This document shows, in pieces, positions 46,615 through 55,430 of a stretch of 64,000 bases of DNA (position 1 is its first letter; each line of letters begins with the position of its first letter). Where the stretch lies: contig JAIOYK010000023.1 in the NCBI GenBank assembly GCA_021741145.1, positions 1 through 64,000 of the forward strand, given 5' to 3'. The position numbers were made by a program, and so were the translations under genes. This stretch comes from Rhodospirillum sp. (GTDB taxonomy: Bacteria; Pseudomonadota; Alphaproteobacteria; Rhodospirillales; Rhodospirillaceae). The notes under the pieces were generated by a model. It saw only the letters and a program-made list of their open reading frames with translations. It was not told where the DNA came from and searched no databases.

Positions 46615-48801
46615 CTATTTTTCAACGATTGGCGGTCCGACTCCCTCCGGCGCGACCAACCAGACCCCGACGCGGGCGGAGTGGCCTTCGGCGTCCACGA
46701 CGGTCACCGCCACCTTGCCCGGTCCCCGGGTCGCCCAATGGGTGGAGCGGGCATGGGCCAGGGAGGGCACGGGACGCCCGTCCACCAACCAGGTCAGGGG
46801 GCGTTGTCCCCCCCGCGCGGCCAGGGACAGGACGCCATCCGTACCGCCGAGGTCCAGGGTGGTTCCGTCCGGCGGGAAGGTAATGGCCAAGCCATCGCGG
46901 TCCGACAGGGGAGACAACCCCTTGCGGTCTCCCACTCCATCCAGGCGCCGCAGGGCCGGGGGAAGATCGGCGTTGGCGCCAACAAAAACGCCGGGGGGGC
47001 GAGGTCGGGTGGGCGGAAGGCTCTTCGGTAGACGCTCGAAGGCGTCGAAGAGGAGCGGTGCCGCGGTGTCCCGCCCAATGGCGCCGGGCGTCGGCGTGCC
47101 ATCGGGCCGTCCCACCCAGACGCCAATGGTCGTGTCCCCGTCGAACCCCACCGACCAGGCATCCCGGAACCCGTAGGAGGTTCCCGTTTTATAGGCGATT
47201 GTCCGTTGACCCGGTGCCTCCGCCGCCCGGGGTGGACGGCCGGGCGGGGGCGGGCTGTCGGCGAGCATGTCCGCCAGATACCAAGCCGCCGCCGCTTCCA
47301 GGATCCGGCGGGAGGCTTGTCCTTCATTTGGTAGGGGAGACAGGGGTGGCGCGGCCCCCCCGGCGTCGATGGCGGCATAGATGCCGGTCAGTTCCTCCAG
47401 GGTCACCCCCAGCCCGCCCAGGGCCAGGGGAAGGCCCGGGCGAGTCACGCCCCGGGGCAGGCGCAGGGGAATCCCCGCTGTTTCCAGGCGGGCGGCGAAG
47501 GGCAGCGGCCCCACCCGGTCCAGCAGGGCCACCGCGGGGACGTTCAAGGACTGGACCAGGGCCTGCCGGACGGTGACCTCCCCCCAATGGGTATCGCCGA
47601 AATTGGCGGGGGTATAGGCGCCGAAGCGGGCGGGCCGGTCCATGACCAGGGTTTCCGGATGGATCAGGTGGCGTTCCAGGGCCATGCCGTAAATCAGGGG
47701 TTTCAGGGCCGATCCGGGGGAGCGGATCGCCCGGGTCATGTCCATGGCGCCGTCCCGCTCCTGGTCCTGGACGTCGGGGGATCCGATCTCCGCCCGGATG
47801 GCTCCCGTCCTGGACTCCGCGATGATCAGGGCTAGGGACTGGCCGGGCTCCAGGGTTTCCACATGGGTCCGGGCCAGATCCTCCATGGCCCTTTGCAAGG
47901 GGGCGTCCAGGGTCGTTCGGATCCGGCTTCCCGGCGGGGCGGCCCGGGCGAGGCGCCCGGTCACATGGGGCGCCAGGAAGGGCATGGGGTGGCGGACCTG
48001 GGGCAGGGGATCGGCCTTTGCCTCCGCGCCCCGACGGAGATCCAGCACGCCCGCGGCCACGGCCCGGTCCAGGACCTTGTTCCGGGCGGCGAGGGCACGC
48101 TTGGGGAAGCGGTCGGGACGCAGGGTTTCCGGTGATTGGGGCAGAGCCACCAACAGGGCCGCTTCTCCGGGTGTCAGGTGTTTGGGTTCCTTGCCCAGCC
48201 AGGCCAGGGATCCGGCACGCACCCCCTCCAGGTTCCCGCCCATGGGCGCGAGGGTCAGGTAGGCGCCGAGCACCGTGTCCCGCCCCAGATGGGCGGTCAA
48301 TTGCACGGCTCGGGCCATTTCCAGGAACTTGGCTCCCACCGTGCGGTCGGGGCGGGGCTCCAGCAGACGGGCGGCCTGCATGCTCAGGGTCGAGGCCCCG
48401 GAGACAACCCGTCTCGCTCCCAAGGCCTGCCCGGCGGCGCGCAGGACGGCGAGGGGATCGACTCCAGGATGATGGAAAAACCGCCGGTCCTCGAAGGCCA
48501 TCAGAATGGAAAGATAGAGGGGATCCACGTCTTCCGAGGTGGCGGGCAGACGCCAAGCCTCTCCGGAGTCCGTCAGGAAGGCCCGCAGGAGCACGCCCTC
48601 CCGGTCCACCACCTGGGTTGAGGGGGTCAGACGGGACAGATCCGGCGGAAAAAGTCGATCCGCGGCAAAAGCCAGAAGGCCCAGAAGGCCCAGAAGGCAC
48701 GACAGAGCCACCACGCCCGCGGCCCATGCCGCGCGGCGTCCGCGGAGGGGGGAGGTGGTCCGCCTCTCCCCTGGTTCGGGACTGGGTGTCGTGTCAACCA
48801 T
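46615..48801 (-). CDS. pbpC: Penicillin-binding protein 1C (bifunctional)
   Basis: 728 residues. Membrane anchor (about 27-47), a glycosyltransferase domain with MAFEDRRFFHHPGVDPLAVLRA (catalytic Glu in the ED-RF motif) and GGSTLSMQ-type GASTLSMQAARLLE, a transpeptidase domain with RSPGSALKP (SxxK), QSLNVPAVALLD and KTGTSYGFRDAWSVG, and the C-terminal BiPBP-C beta domain unique to PbpC. It acts on peptidoglycan in the periplasm. It belongs with the alpha-2-macroglobulin gene upstream on the same strand. Confidence 0.93.
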   Translation of the reverse strand: MVDTTPSPEPGERRTTSPLRGRRAAWAAGVVALSCLLGLLGLLAFAADRLFPPDLSRLTPSTQVVDREGVLLRAFLTDSGEAWRLPATSEDVDPLYLSILMAFEDRRFFHHPGVDPLAVLRAAGQALGARRVVSGASTLSMQAARLLEPRPDRTVGAKFLEMARAVQLTAHLGRDTVLGAYLTLAPMGGNLEGVRAGSLAWLGKEPKHLTPGEAALLVALPQSPETLRPDRFPKRALAARNKVLDRAVAAGVLDLRRGAEAKADPLPQVRHPMPFLAPHVTGRLARAAPPGSRIRTTLDAPLQRAMEDLARTHVETLEPGQSLALIIAESRTGAIRAEIGSPDVQDQERDGAMDMTRAIRSPGSALKPLIYGMALERHLIHPETLVMDRPARFGAYTPANFGDTHWGEVTVRQALVQSLNVPAVALLDRVGPLPFAARLETAGIPLRLPRGVTRPGLPLALGGLGVTLEELTGIYAAIDAGGAAPPLSPLPNEGQASRRILEAAAAWYLADMLADSPPPPGRPPRAAEAPGQRTIAYKTGTSYGFRDAWSVGFDGDTTIGVWVGRPDGTPTPGAIGRDTAAPLLFDAFERLPKSLPPTRPRPPGVFVGANADLPPALRRLDGVGDRKGLSPLSDRDGLAITFPPDGTTLDLGGTDGVLSLAARGGQRPLTWLVDGRPVPSLAHARSTHWATRGPGKVAVTVVDAEGHSARVGVWLVAPEGVGPPIVEK

Positions 48802-48888
48802 CGTCCCCAGCATTCCACGGAATTTGGTCGAAAACGAGGCTGGACCTTAGAGTATTTCGAGATCGAGGCGGTTCCTTTCAGGGACCGC

Positions 48889-49512
48889 CTAGGCCGCTTT
48901 CACGCGCGTCGGGTCGCCGATCACCAGGGCACCGGGCGCCACGTCTCCGGTCACGTCGGCTCCGGCGCAGATATAGGCGCCCTCTCCGATCGTCACACCC
49001 GCGCGCAGAACGGCGCTGGACCCCACATAGACGTCGTCGCCAATGGTCACCCCCGGCCCGCAGCGCACATTGGACGCGAAGGTGACAAAGTCGCCAAGGT
49101 AGCTGGCTGGGGCGATGGAGGAAAACCGCTCGCAAAGGAAATGGGCACCGATCCGAACATTGGGGCCGACCAGGGTGTGATCCTGGAAAATGGTGCCGTC
49201 GCCGGTTTCGCTGAACCCGCGGACGACCTTGGTCTGGGCCGCCACGGTGTGGAAGCGATATCCGGCCGCCGCGAAGCGCGCGGCGGCGCGGCGGCGGGCA
49301 ACCCCGTCTTCCAGGGCCAGGACGATGCGGCGAACCCCATGCTCTCCCGCCATCAGGGCCGCGCTGGCCACCACCGGGCATCCGCGGACCATAACCACGC
49401 CGATGGGTGCCTCGTCCACGATGAAAAGAATATCCTCGACCTCGGGATCAGCCTGGCAAGCGGTCAGCAAATTCCGGCCAAACGGTCCGGCGCCATAAAT
49501 CGCGATATCCAT
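48889..49512 (-). CDS. NeuD-like left-handed beta-helix acyltransferase
   Basis: 207 residues. An N-terminal nucleotide-binding-like part (MDIAIYGAGPFGRNLLTACQ) and a C-terminal hexapeptide repeat region (LVGPNVRIGAHFLCERFSS, YLGDFVTFASN, CGPGVTIGDDVYVGSSA) are typical of NeuD/PglD sugar O- or N-acetyltransferases. A catalytic His is not in the usual place, so activity is not certain. GGAGAG precedes the ATG. It sits between the A2M and PbpC genes, perhaps modifying a cell-wall or surface sugar. Confidence 0.78.
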   Translation of the reverse strand: MDIAIYGAGPFGRNLLTACQADPEVEDILFIVDEAPIGVVMVRGCPVVASAALMAGEHGVRRIVLALEDGVARRRAAARFAAAGYRFHTVAAQTKVVRGFSETGDGTIFQDHTLVGPNVRIGAHFLCERFSSIAPASYLGDFVTFASNVRCGPGVTIGDDVYVGSSAVLRAGVTIGEGAYICAGADVTGDVAPGALVIGDPTRVKAA

Positions 49513-49562
49513 CACCCTCTCCTTCCCCGGGCCCATACCGGCCCGGGGTTGGCGGGGCGGCC

Positions 49563-52500
49563 TCAGCGTGGTTCCACTTCCAGGGAACCGGCCGCGGCAT
49601 TGGCCCGCAGGTCGGGACGGTACATATCCTCCACCGCCACGCCCGGGGCCAGATACTGGCCAGGACTAACGGCGCGAACCACATACGCAATGGTGAAACG
49701 TGGCTCGGAGGGATTTACTGTCACCGCGGCGACAAATCTGTCGTCCCGGGCCTCCACATGGTCGGTCGGGGACAACTCCGGCAGCCACTCCAGGGCCGCG
49801 GCGTCGGCGCCACCCAGATGGGGGTTTTCGATTTCCAGCCCCGCGGGCAGCAGGTCGACCACCAGCAGGGCGTTCCCCCGTCCGGCGTCCAAGGCCTGGG
49901 GATCCCGGGCCTCGCCCTGGATAACCATCACCAACAGGTCGTTCTGGGTCACCTTGCCCGAGGCCAGGGGCGTGCCATCCAGGGTATGGAGGGTTGCCTT
50001 GATCGCCAGCCCCGCGCTTTCCGCCGGGGGCGGAGCCAGGGGCAAGCCATCCACCGCGGCGACGACCCGCAAGGGGCGGGTCCCATCGTTGGACAGGTCC
50101 AGACCCTGTTGGAGTTGGCCGAAGGTCACCGGCAGGGAAACCGTGGCCTTGTCCTTGGCGACATCCCGCCCGTCGACGGAGGCCTCGACCATTCCCTGGA
50201 TCCGGGCCAGGGCCTGGGCGGCCATAAGCAGCCAACCCCGCTCCTGGGTGGAGGGATGGAGCATGTTCGCCTGGAGGCTGGCCACCGTGTCGGCCAGTTC
50301 GAGCATGTCTCCGTCGAGCAGGCCCGATTCCAGGCCCAGGGTCAGGACCGCGGCCCGGTCCCGCAGTTCGGAGCCATAGTCCCAAGAGTCCGGTGCCCGA
50401 CTCATATCCAGGGAGACGGGGCGGATGGGGCTGTCCAGGCTCTCAAGTCCCGCCAGGGGAACCGCCATGGCCCGTTCCCGATCACCCAGCAGCGCCAGGG
50501 CCGCGGCGGTCTGCATCCGGCCCAGCCCCGTGGGGATGCGCGCGAGGTAGACGTCGTTGAAATAACGCACCCGCCCCAGGTCGATGGCTCCGGCCCGGGC
50601 CAACACGTAATGGGCATAGGCCGCGGCGGGAAGTTCGGCATCCCGGAAATCCCCGTCCTCGACCAGAGTGTTCAGATAGGCGAGGCCCCGTTCCAAGGCG
50701 AAGCCGGGAACGGTGACTCCCTTGTCCCGGGCGCGCAGCAGGAAATCCATGGCGTAGGCCGACAGCCAAGGCTGATCCCCCCCGTTGGAGTCCCAAAGGG
50801 CGAAGCCGCCATCGTAGCGCTGCATGTTGATAATGCGCGAGATATCCAGGGACAGCACATCCCGACCGTTCCATCCCTTCCAGACCGCGTCCGCGTCAAG
50901 GTCGGCCCCATAGAGCCCCACCCAGGAGCGGCTGACCGTCTGTTCCAAGCAGCCATAGGGGTAGTACCGCAGGGCGCTGGCATGGCGCAGGGGATCGAGG
51001 TTGGGCAGGGTCGAAAGCGTCAGGGCCACGTCCACCGTATCCTGGGCGAAGCCATCCAGGATGCCCAGGTCCATGCGGGCCCGGCCATCGGGTGCCAGGT
51101 CGAGGCTTCTGGCCAGTGTCATACGCGGGCCGCCGGGCCGCACGCCCAAGGACCAGGTGCTCACCCGTTCCAAGCCGTCGGGTCCCCGCAAGGTCATGGT
51201 CACTTGGCTGGAACCGACGCGGCTTCCCACGAGGGTGAAGCGCTGAACGGCTTTGTTTCCCGGGACCAGGGCCTGGGTCACCGTCCCAGCTTCCACCGAC
51301 ACCGCGCCACTGGCGGTGATCTCGGTGGTCCACTCTCCGGCCCGTCCATCGACGTTATCAAGGGTCACGGTCATGGTGCCCCGGTCGCCGGGGGCGAGGA
51401 AGCGGGGCAGGCTGGCGAGCGCCACCACCGGATCCCGGGCGACCATGTCGGCCTCCGCCGCGCCCACTGAATTGGCGGAGTAGGCCACGGCCATCACCCG
51501 CAGACGGCCATTGAAGTCGGGGATGTCCAGGGGCACGACGACCCGCCCATCCGAGTCGGCCCGCAGGATCCCGGAGAACAGCGCGACCGTCTTGACCGAG
51601 CTGTCGGGCAGTCCACCGAGTTGGCGACCGCTGGCGTCACCGCCTTGGCGCAGACGTCCCGGGCGACCGTCGGCGCCCCGCAACAGGCGTCCATAGGCAT
51701 CCCGGTAGGCGAGCCCCAGGTCCCGCTTGCCATGGTAATAATCCACCGGGTCGGGGGACGTGAAGTCGGTCAGGGAGAGGATCCCCTCATCCACCGCGGC
51801 GAGGGTCACATAGACCGGACCCCGGTCGCCGGTCACCGTTACCGGAACCTCCACCGTTTGGCGGGGCTGGATCACTTCCGGCGCGTCGATGGCCACCGTC
51901 AGGGTGCGGTCGCTGGTGTCCACGGGCACCCAGGCGACCCCCATGGCGCGGCCCGGTCCCTGGGCCGATCCCTGGGCCGCCCCCCCGGCGGGGGTCTCCC
52001 CGGGACGGAAGGCCGAGGTCACCACATAGGCGCCCACGCCCCAGGCCTCGGTGACCGGAAGCTCCACGGTCAGGCCGCCGTCGGGCAAGGTGACATTCAG
52101 CACGTCCAACACCCGGTCCGTAACAACGGAGACCAGGGCTTGCCCGGCGAAGGGCGCGTCGATATGCAACCGGGCGCGCTCGCCGGTTTTATAGCGCTCC
52201 CCCTCCAGGGTCACGTCCATGGTGTCGGGGGTGTCCTTGCTCTCCAGGTCCGAGGTCCACCAGCCCGCGTGGAACCGGTGGGAGGTCGCGGCCAGGGAGC
52301 CGCCCGCGTCGGAGACTTCCATGCGGTAATTGCCCCAGTCCACCTGGGCCTCCACATGGGCCAGCCCATCGGCGCCGGTCTCGACCCGGCCCGAGGCCGC
52401 GGTTTCGTCGGTCACCGTGCGGGTGTAATTCCAGGATCCGCCGCTCTGGTACCAGGCGTACTGGGCGACCTCCTTGTAAAGCACCCAGTCGACGGCCCGG

Positions 52501-54932
52501 CCCGGCACCGGCGCACCCTGGCCGTCCAGGGCGAGGATGTCATGGGCGACGGTCGCGCCCTCGGCCACCTCGTCGCCCCCGGACTCCGGCCCACCAAAAT
52601 CCGGACGCAAGCCAAGGGCCAGGGGCAGGTGACGCACCGGCAGGATGATGGTCCGCGCCCCGCCCCGCCCGCCCGCGTCGAAGACCGACACCCGGGTCAT
52701 GGCCCGCAGGGGGTGGGAGGTGTCGGGCAACGCGTCCAGGGTCACGGGAACGGAGAGCCCGCCCGTCTCGTCGGTCCGGCCTTCCGGCAGGGGAAAACGG
52801 CGGGGCTCATAGGATTCCTGAACCAGACCGAAGGCGTAATCCTTGTACCCGGGGAAGGGAGCGGGGTCGGGCAGAAGCGTGACCTCCGTCTCGACCAATT
52901 GCCCGGCCACGGGCGCGCCATAAAGATAAGAGGCCGCGCCCGAGACGGTGACCGGCGCGGCGTCCCCGGTGGTGGCGTCGATCACCGGCGCGTCCGCGGT
53001 CAGGGACAGCGCCATGGTCTGGGGAACGAAGTCCTCCACGGCGAAGGAAACCCGACCCACGGGGGGGGCGATGGGGTCCACATGGGCGGTGATGGTCCAG
53101 GTTCCGGTTCGCGCGTCCCGCAGCAGGGGGAAATCCGCCTCGTACCCCCCGGACTGGTTGTGGGAGAGGACGCGGTTCACCACCTCCACCCCGTCGGGGC
53201 GGAGCACCTTGAGGGTCAGGGGCAAACCGGAGAGGGCTCGGGCGCCCGTATCCCGCAACAGGGCGGCGAGGTGGACGGTCTCCCCCGGGCGGTAGATGCC
53301 CCGCTCGGTATAGAGGTAGGCATCCAGCGGGCCCGGCGTGGCGCGGCCTCCGACGCCCCGGTCGCTCAGGTCGAAGGCGGGGCCGGTGATGTCGAGGAAG
53401 GCGAAATCCCCGCCCGCTCCATAGGCCATGACCCAGGTGGGGGTCCGCCCCCGCTCCCCGGCCAGCAGACCCGGCTGAAAGCGGGCCATGCCATTGCGAT
53501 CCGTGACCGCGGTGCCCAGTTCCTCGTTATTGCGGGCCAGCAAGGTTAGGCTGACGCCCGACAGGGGACGGCCATCGGCGAGGCCCCGGGCGAAAACGGA
53601 CAGGCCATCGGCGCCCTGGGCCGTCTGTAAGCCCAGATCGGTGATGACCAGCCATTGGGCCGGATATTCCCACCCTTGGGTGGCGCCACCCAATTCGTCC
53701 TCGACCGTCACCAGATAGAGACCCGGTTGGGGATCGGACAGAATACTGTCGAGGGGAATGGCCGTCGTGGCTTCCTGGTTCAGGGGGGACTCGAGGTCCA
53801 GGGTCCCCTGCCATACCAACTCGCCGGAGTCCTCGGCGATATTCCGGGCATCGTAGGAGCCGATGGAGGAGGACAATCCCCCCTCCCGCAATTGGGTGGC
53901 CATGGCCCGATCATTGACCCGCAGCAGGGTCATGGTGACCTGGTCGACATTGACGCTCTGGATGGCGATTTCCCGCTTACCCTTGGCGGGCAGGATATAG
54001 GCATTGCCGGTGAAGGCGACGCGGGGCTGGCGATTGCGCACCCGCTCCTGGATGGTCACCGCGTGGGCCAGGGTCGCTCCGCCCTCGGCGGGCAATCCCG
54101 GGCGCAGGGTCAGGGTGACATTGGAGCCATGGGGAGGGCCATCGACACAGAGGTCCTTGTCGCGCACCGTGACGGCGATCTCCACCTTGGGCTCGACGGT
54201 GATGAAATCGGCCATCTCGGAGGCCCGGGCCGGATCGGGGGCGGCGGTCAACTCCAGACAGATGCGCGGCACGTCCCGGTCGCTTTCCACTCGGGTCCGG
54301 CGCACGGCGAGGCTTTCGCCGGTGAGGGCCTTGATGCCGTTGTCGGCTTCATCGCTGGGCACGGCGGCCTTGGCCCGCTTGAACAGATCCAGGGCGAGGA
54401 CATCCCGGCCCAGGGCCATCTCGAGTTCCGCGGTGCGCATCAGTCCCTCGGCCCGGGTGACGGCCTTGGTGGCTTCCATGGCGTGGAGATAGGCCGCGAG
54501 GATGGCGCGGGGATCCGGCCCCTCGGCCCGATCATAGAGTCCGGAAAGAACCAGCCAGCGGTCCGGCGTCTTGAGTCCGGCGCGCAGGGCTTCCTCCCAG
54601 CCCCGAATGGCGCCCCACCAATCGCCCTGGTCCGCCGCATGTCGCGACTCGGCTGTTTGCGTCTGAACGGTGTCGGGATTGGGTTCGATGCTGTAGAGGA
54701 CCTGGTCGCGGAACCCGGTGGCCTGCTCGGACAGGGCGCGCAACTCCTCTCCGGCCTTGGCTTGGGCCTGGGCGCCAACGGGATGGAGGAGCAGCGCCGC
54801 GGCCCACCAGAGCAAACCGAGGGCAAGGACCAGCGCGCGACCGGACAGGAGGCGGAGGATAGGGGTTCGATCGGATCCGATCGGCCATCGGGCGTCGTGG
54901 AATCCGGCCATGAGCCGCGTGCCAAATACCAT
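49563..54932 (-). CDS. Bacterial alpha-2-macroglobulin with intact thioester
   Basis: 1789 residues. N-terminal signal or anchor (ALVLALGLLWWAAALLLHPV); a first region with TPR-like helices; MG domains including YLYTERGIYRPGETVHLAAL, the A2M family bait-adjacent signature; FNGRLRVMAVAYS; and YPYGCLEQTVSRSWVGLY, in which Cys1328 and Gln1331 form the thioester. It traps attacking proteases in the periplasm and pairs with PbpC, as in E. coli YfhM. GGGAGG lies six bases before ATG 54932; the open frame extends further upstream without homology. Confidence 0.93.
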   Translation of the reverse strand: MVFGTRLMAGFHDARWPIGSDRTPILRLLSGRALVLALGLLWWAAALLLHPVGAQAQAKAGEELRALSEQATGFRDQVLYSIEPNPDTVQTQTAESRHAADQGDWWGAIRGWEEALRAGLKTPDRWLVLSGLYDRAEGPDPRAILAAYLHAMEATKAVTRAEGLMRTAELEMALGRDVLALDLFKRAKAAVPSDEADNGIKALTGESLAVRRTRVESDRDVPRICLELTAAPDPARASEMADFITVEPKVEIAVTVRDKDLCVDGPPHGSNVTLTLRPGLPAEGGATLAHAVTIQERVRNRQPRVAFTGNAYILPAKGKREIAIQSVNVDQVTMTLLRVNDRAMATQLREGGLSSSIGSYDARNIAEDSGELVWQGTLDLESPLNQEATTAIPLDSILSDPQPGLYLVTVEDELGGATQGWEYPAQWLVITDLGLQTAQGADGLSVFARGLADGRPLSGVSLTLLARNNEELGTAVTDRNGMARFQPGLLAGERGRTPTWVMAYGAGGDFAFLDITGPAFDLSDRGVGGRATPGPLDAYLYTERGIYRPGETVHLAALLRDTGARALSGLPLTLKVLRPDGVEVVNRVLSHNQSGGYEADFPLLRDARTGTWTITAHVDPIAPPVGRVSFAVEDFVPQTMALSLTADAPVIDATTGDAAPVTVSGAASYLYGAPVAGQLVETEVTLLPDPAPFPGYKDYAFGLVQESYEPRRFPLPEGRTDETGGLSVPVTLDALPDTSHPLRAMTRVSVFDAGGRGGARTIILPVRHLPLALGLRPDFGGPESGGDEVAEGATVAHDILALDGQGAPVPGRAVDWVLYKEVAQYAWYQSGGSWNYTRTVTDETAASGRVETGADGLAHVEAQVDWGNYRMEVSDAGGSLAATSHRFHAGWWTSDLESKDTPDTMDVTLEGERYKTGERARLHIDAPFAGQALVSVVTDRVLDVLNVTLPDGGLTVELPVTEAWGVGAYVVTSAFRPGETPAGGAAQGSAQGPGRAMGVAWVPVDTSDRTLTVAIDAPEVIQPRQTVEVPVTVTGDRGPVYVTLAAVDEGILSLTDFTSPDPVDYYHGKRDLGLAYRDAYGRLLRGADGRPGRLRQGGDASGRQLGGLPDSSVKTVALFSGILRADSDGRVVVPLDIPDFNGRLRVMAVAYSANSVGAAEADMVARDPVVALASLPRFLAPGDRGTMTVTLDNVDGRAGEWTTEITASGAVSVEAGTVTQALVPGNKAVQRFTLVGSRVGSSQVTMTLRGPDGLERVSTWSLGVRPGGPRMTLARSLDLAPDGRARMDLGILDGFAQDTVDVALTLSTLPNLDPLRHASALRYYPYGCLEQTVSRSWVGLYGADLDADAVWKGWNGRDVLSLDISRIINMQRYDGGFALWDSNGGDQPWLSAYAMDFLLRARDKGVTVPGFALERGLAYLNTLVEDGDFRDAELPAAAYAHYVLARAGAIDLGRVRYFNDVYLARIPTGLGRMQTAAALALLGDRERAMAVPLAGLESLDSPIRPVSLDMSRAPDSWDYGSELRDRAAVLTLGLESGLLDGDMLELADTVASLQANMLHPSTQERGWLLMAAQALARIQGMVEASVDGRDVAKDKATVSLPVTFGQLQQGLDLSNDGTRPLRVVAAVDGLPLAPPPAESAGLAIKATLHTLDGTPLASGKVTQNDLLVMVIQGEARDPQALDAGRGNALLVVDLLPAGLEIENPHLGGADAAALEWLPELSPTDHVEARDDRFVAAVTVNPSEPRFTIAYVVRAVSPGQYLAPGVAVEDMYRPDLRANAAAGSLEVEPR

Positions 54933-55204
54933 TGAAGCCTCCCGCTCCGCGCGCGCTCCGACAGCGATCCAGCCTGGACCGAGGGAAGCACAGCTTGCAT
55001 TTTTTTTGTGCCCGTCCACCCTCTCCTCCCCAAAACAGGATGAGAGTTGGGCACAGTGTCGCGGGAAATTGTGGCGAAAACCAGCCCCCTTTGGCGGGAC
55101 GGGAGGGAAAAAGCGTGGATTTTCCGGGGCTTTCCGGAGTGTTTTGGAGGAGGTCAGGTCGAACGTTGCACCCGCCGATCCCCATCGGTATAAACGGGGT
55201 GCGT

Positions 55205-55281
55205 GTCTCCGTAGCTCAGCAGGATAGAGCACAGGATTCCTAATCCTGGGGCCGTGGGTTCGAATCCCGCCGGGGACACCA
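55205..55281 (+). tRNA. tRNA-Arg (anticodon CCT)
   Basis: Folds as a complete cloverleaf: acceptor GTCTCCG with CGGGGAC, D stem GCTC/GAGC, anticodon stem CAGGA/TCCTG around loop TTCCTAA (anticodon CCT), T stem GTGGG/CCCGC (one pair imperfect) with TTCGAAT loop, and an encoded CCA end. It reads AGG codons. Its 3' part is the insertion target of the island that follows. Confidence 0.93.
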
Positions 55282-55295
55282 TTTCCTTTATATAA

Positions 55296-55334
55296 AACAA
55301 TGCCCTATCGTTTCACCGGCGATGGGCCATTGTT
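55296..55334 (+). terminator. Terminator-like hairpin after tRNA-Arg
   Basis: A 15-bp stem (AACAATGCCCTATCG against CGATGGGCCATTGTT; one mismatch, one wobble) with loop TTTCACCGG, followed by GTATTC. Probably ends the tRNA transcript, although the T run is poor. Confidence 0.55.
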
Positions 55335-55367
55335 GTATTCACCGTCCTGATCCGATCATTGAGTGGG

Positions 55368-55430
55368 CACAGTTGAATCACTCCTTGGTCACTCAGGGAG
55401 CCCAGGCCATGAAGCATTAAGTCAGGTTCA
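55368..55430 (+). repeat. Inverted repeat 1, left copy (63 bp)
   Basis: Begins CACAGTTGAATCACTCC and ends AAGTCAGGTTCA. It is the exact reverse complement of 57583-57645. The stop codon of the NTPase gene (55428-55430) lies inside it. Confidence 0.95.

Noticed and set aside
54933-55232. 100-residue N-terminal extension of alpha-2-macroglobulin
   Set aside because: No homology, and it runs into the tRNA; a strong ribosome site and signal peptide fit ATG 54932.
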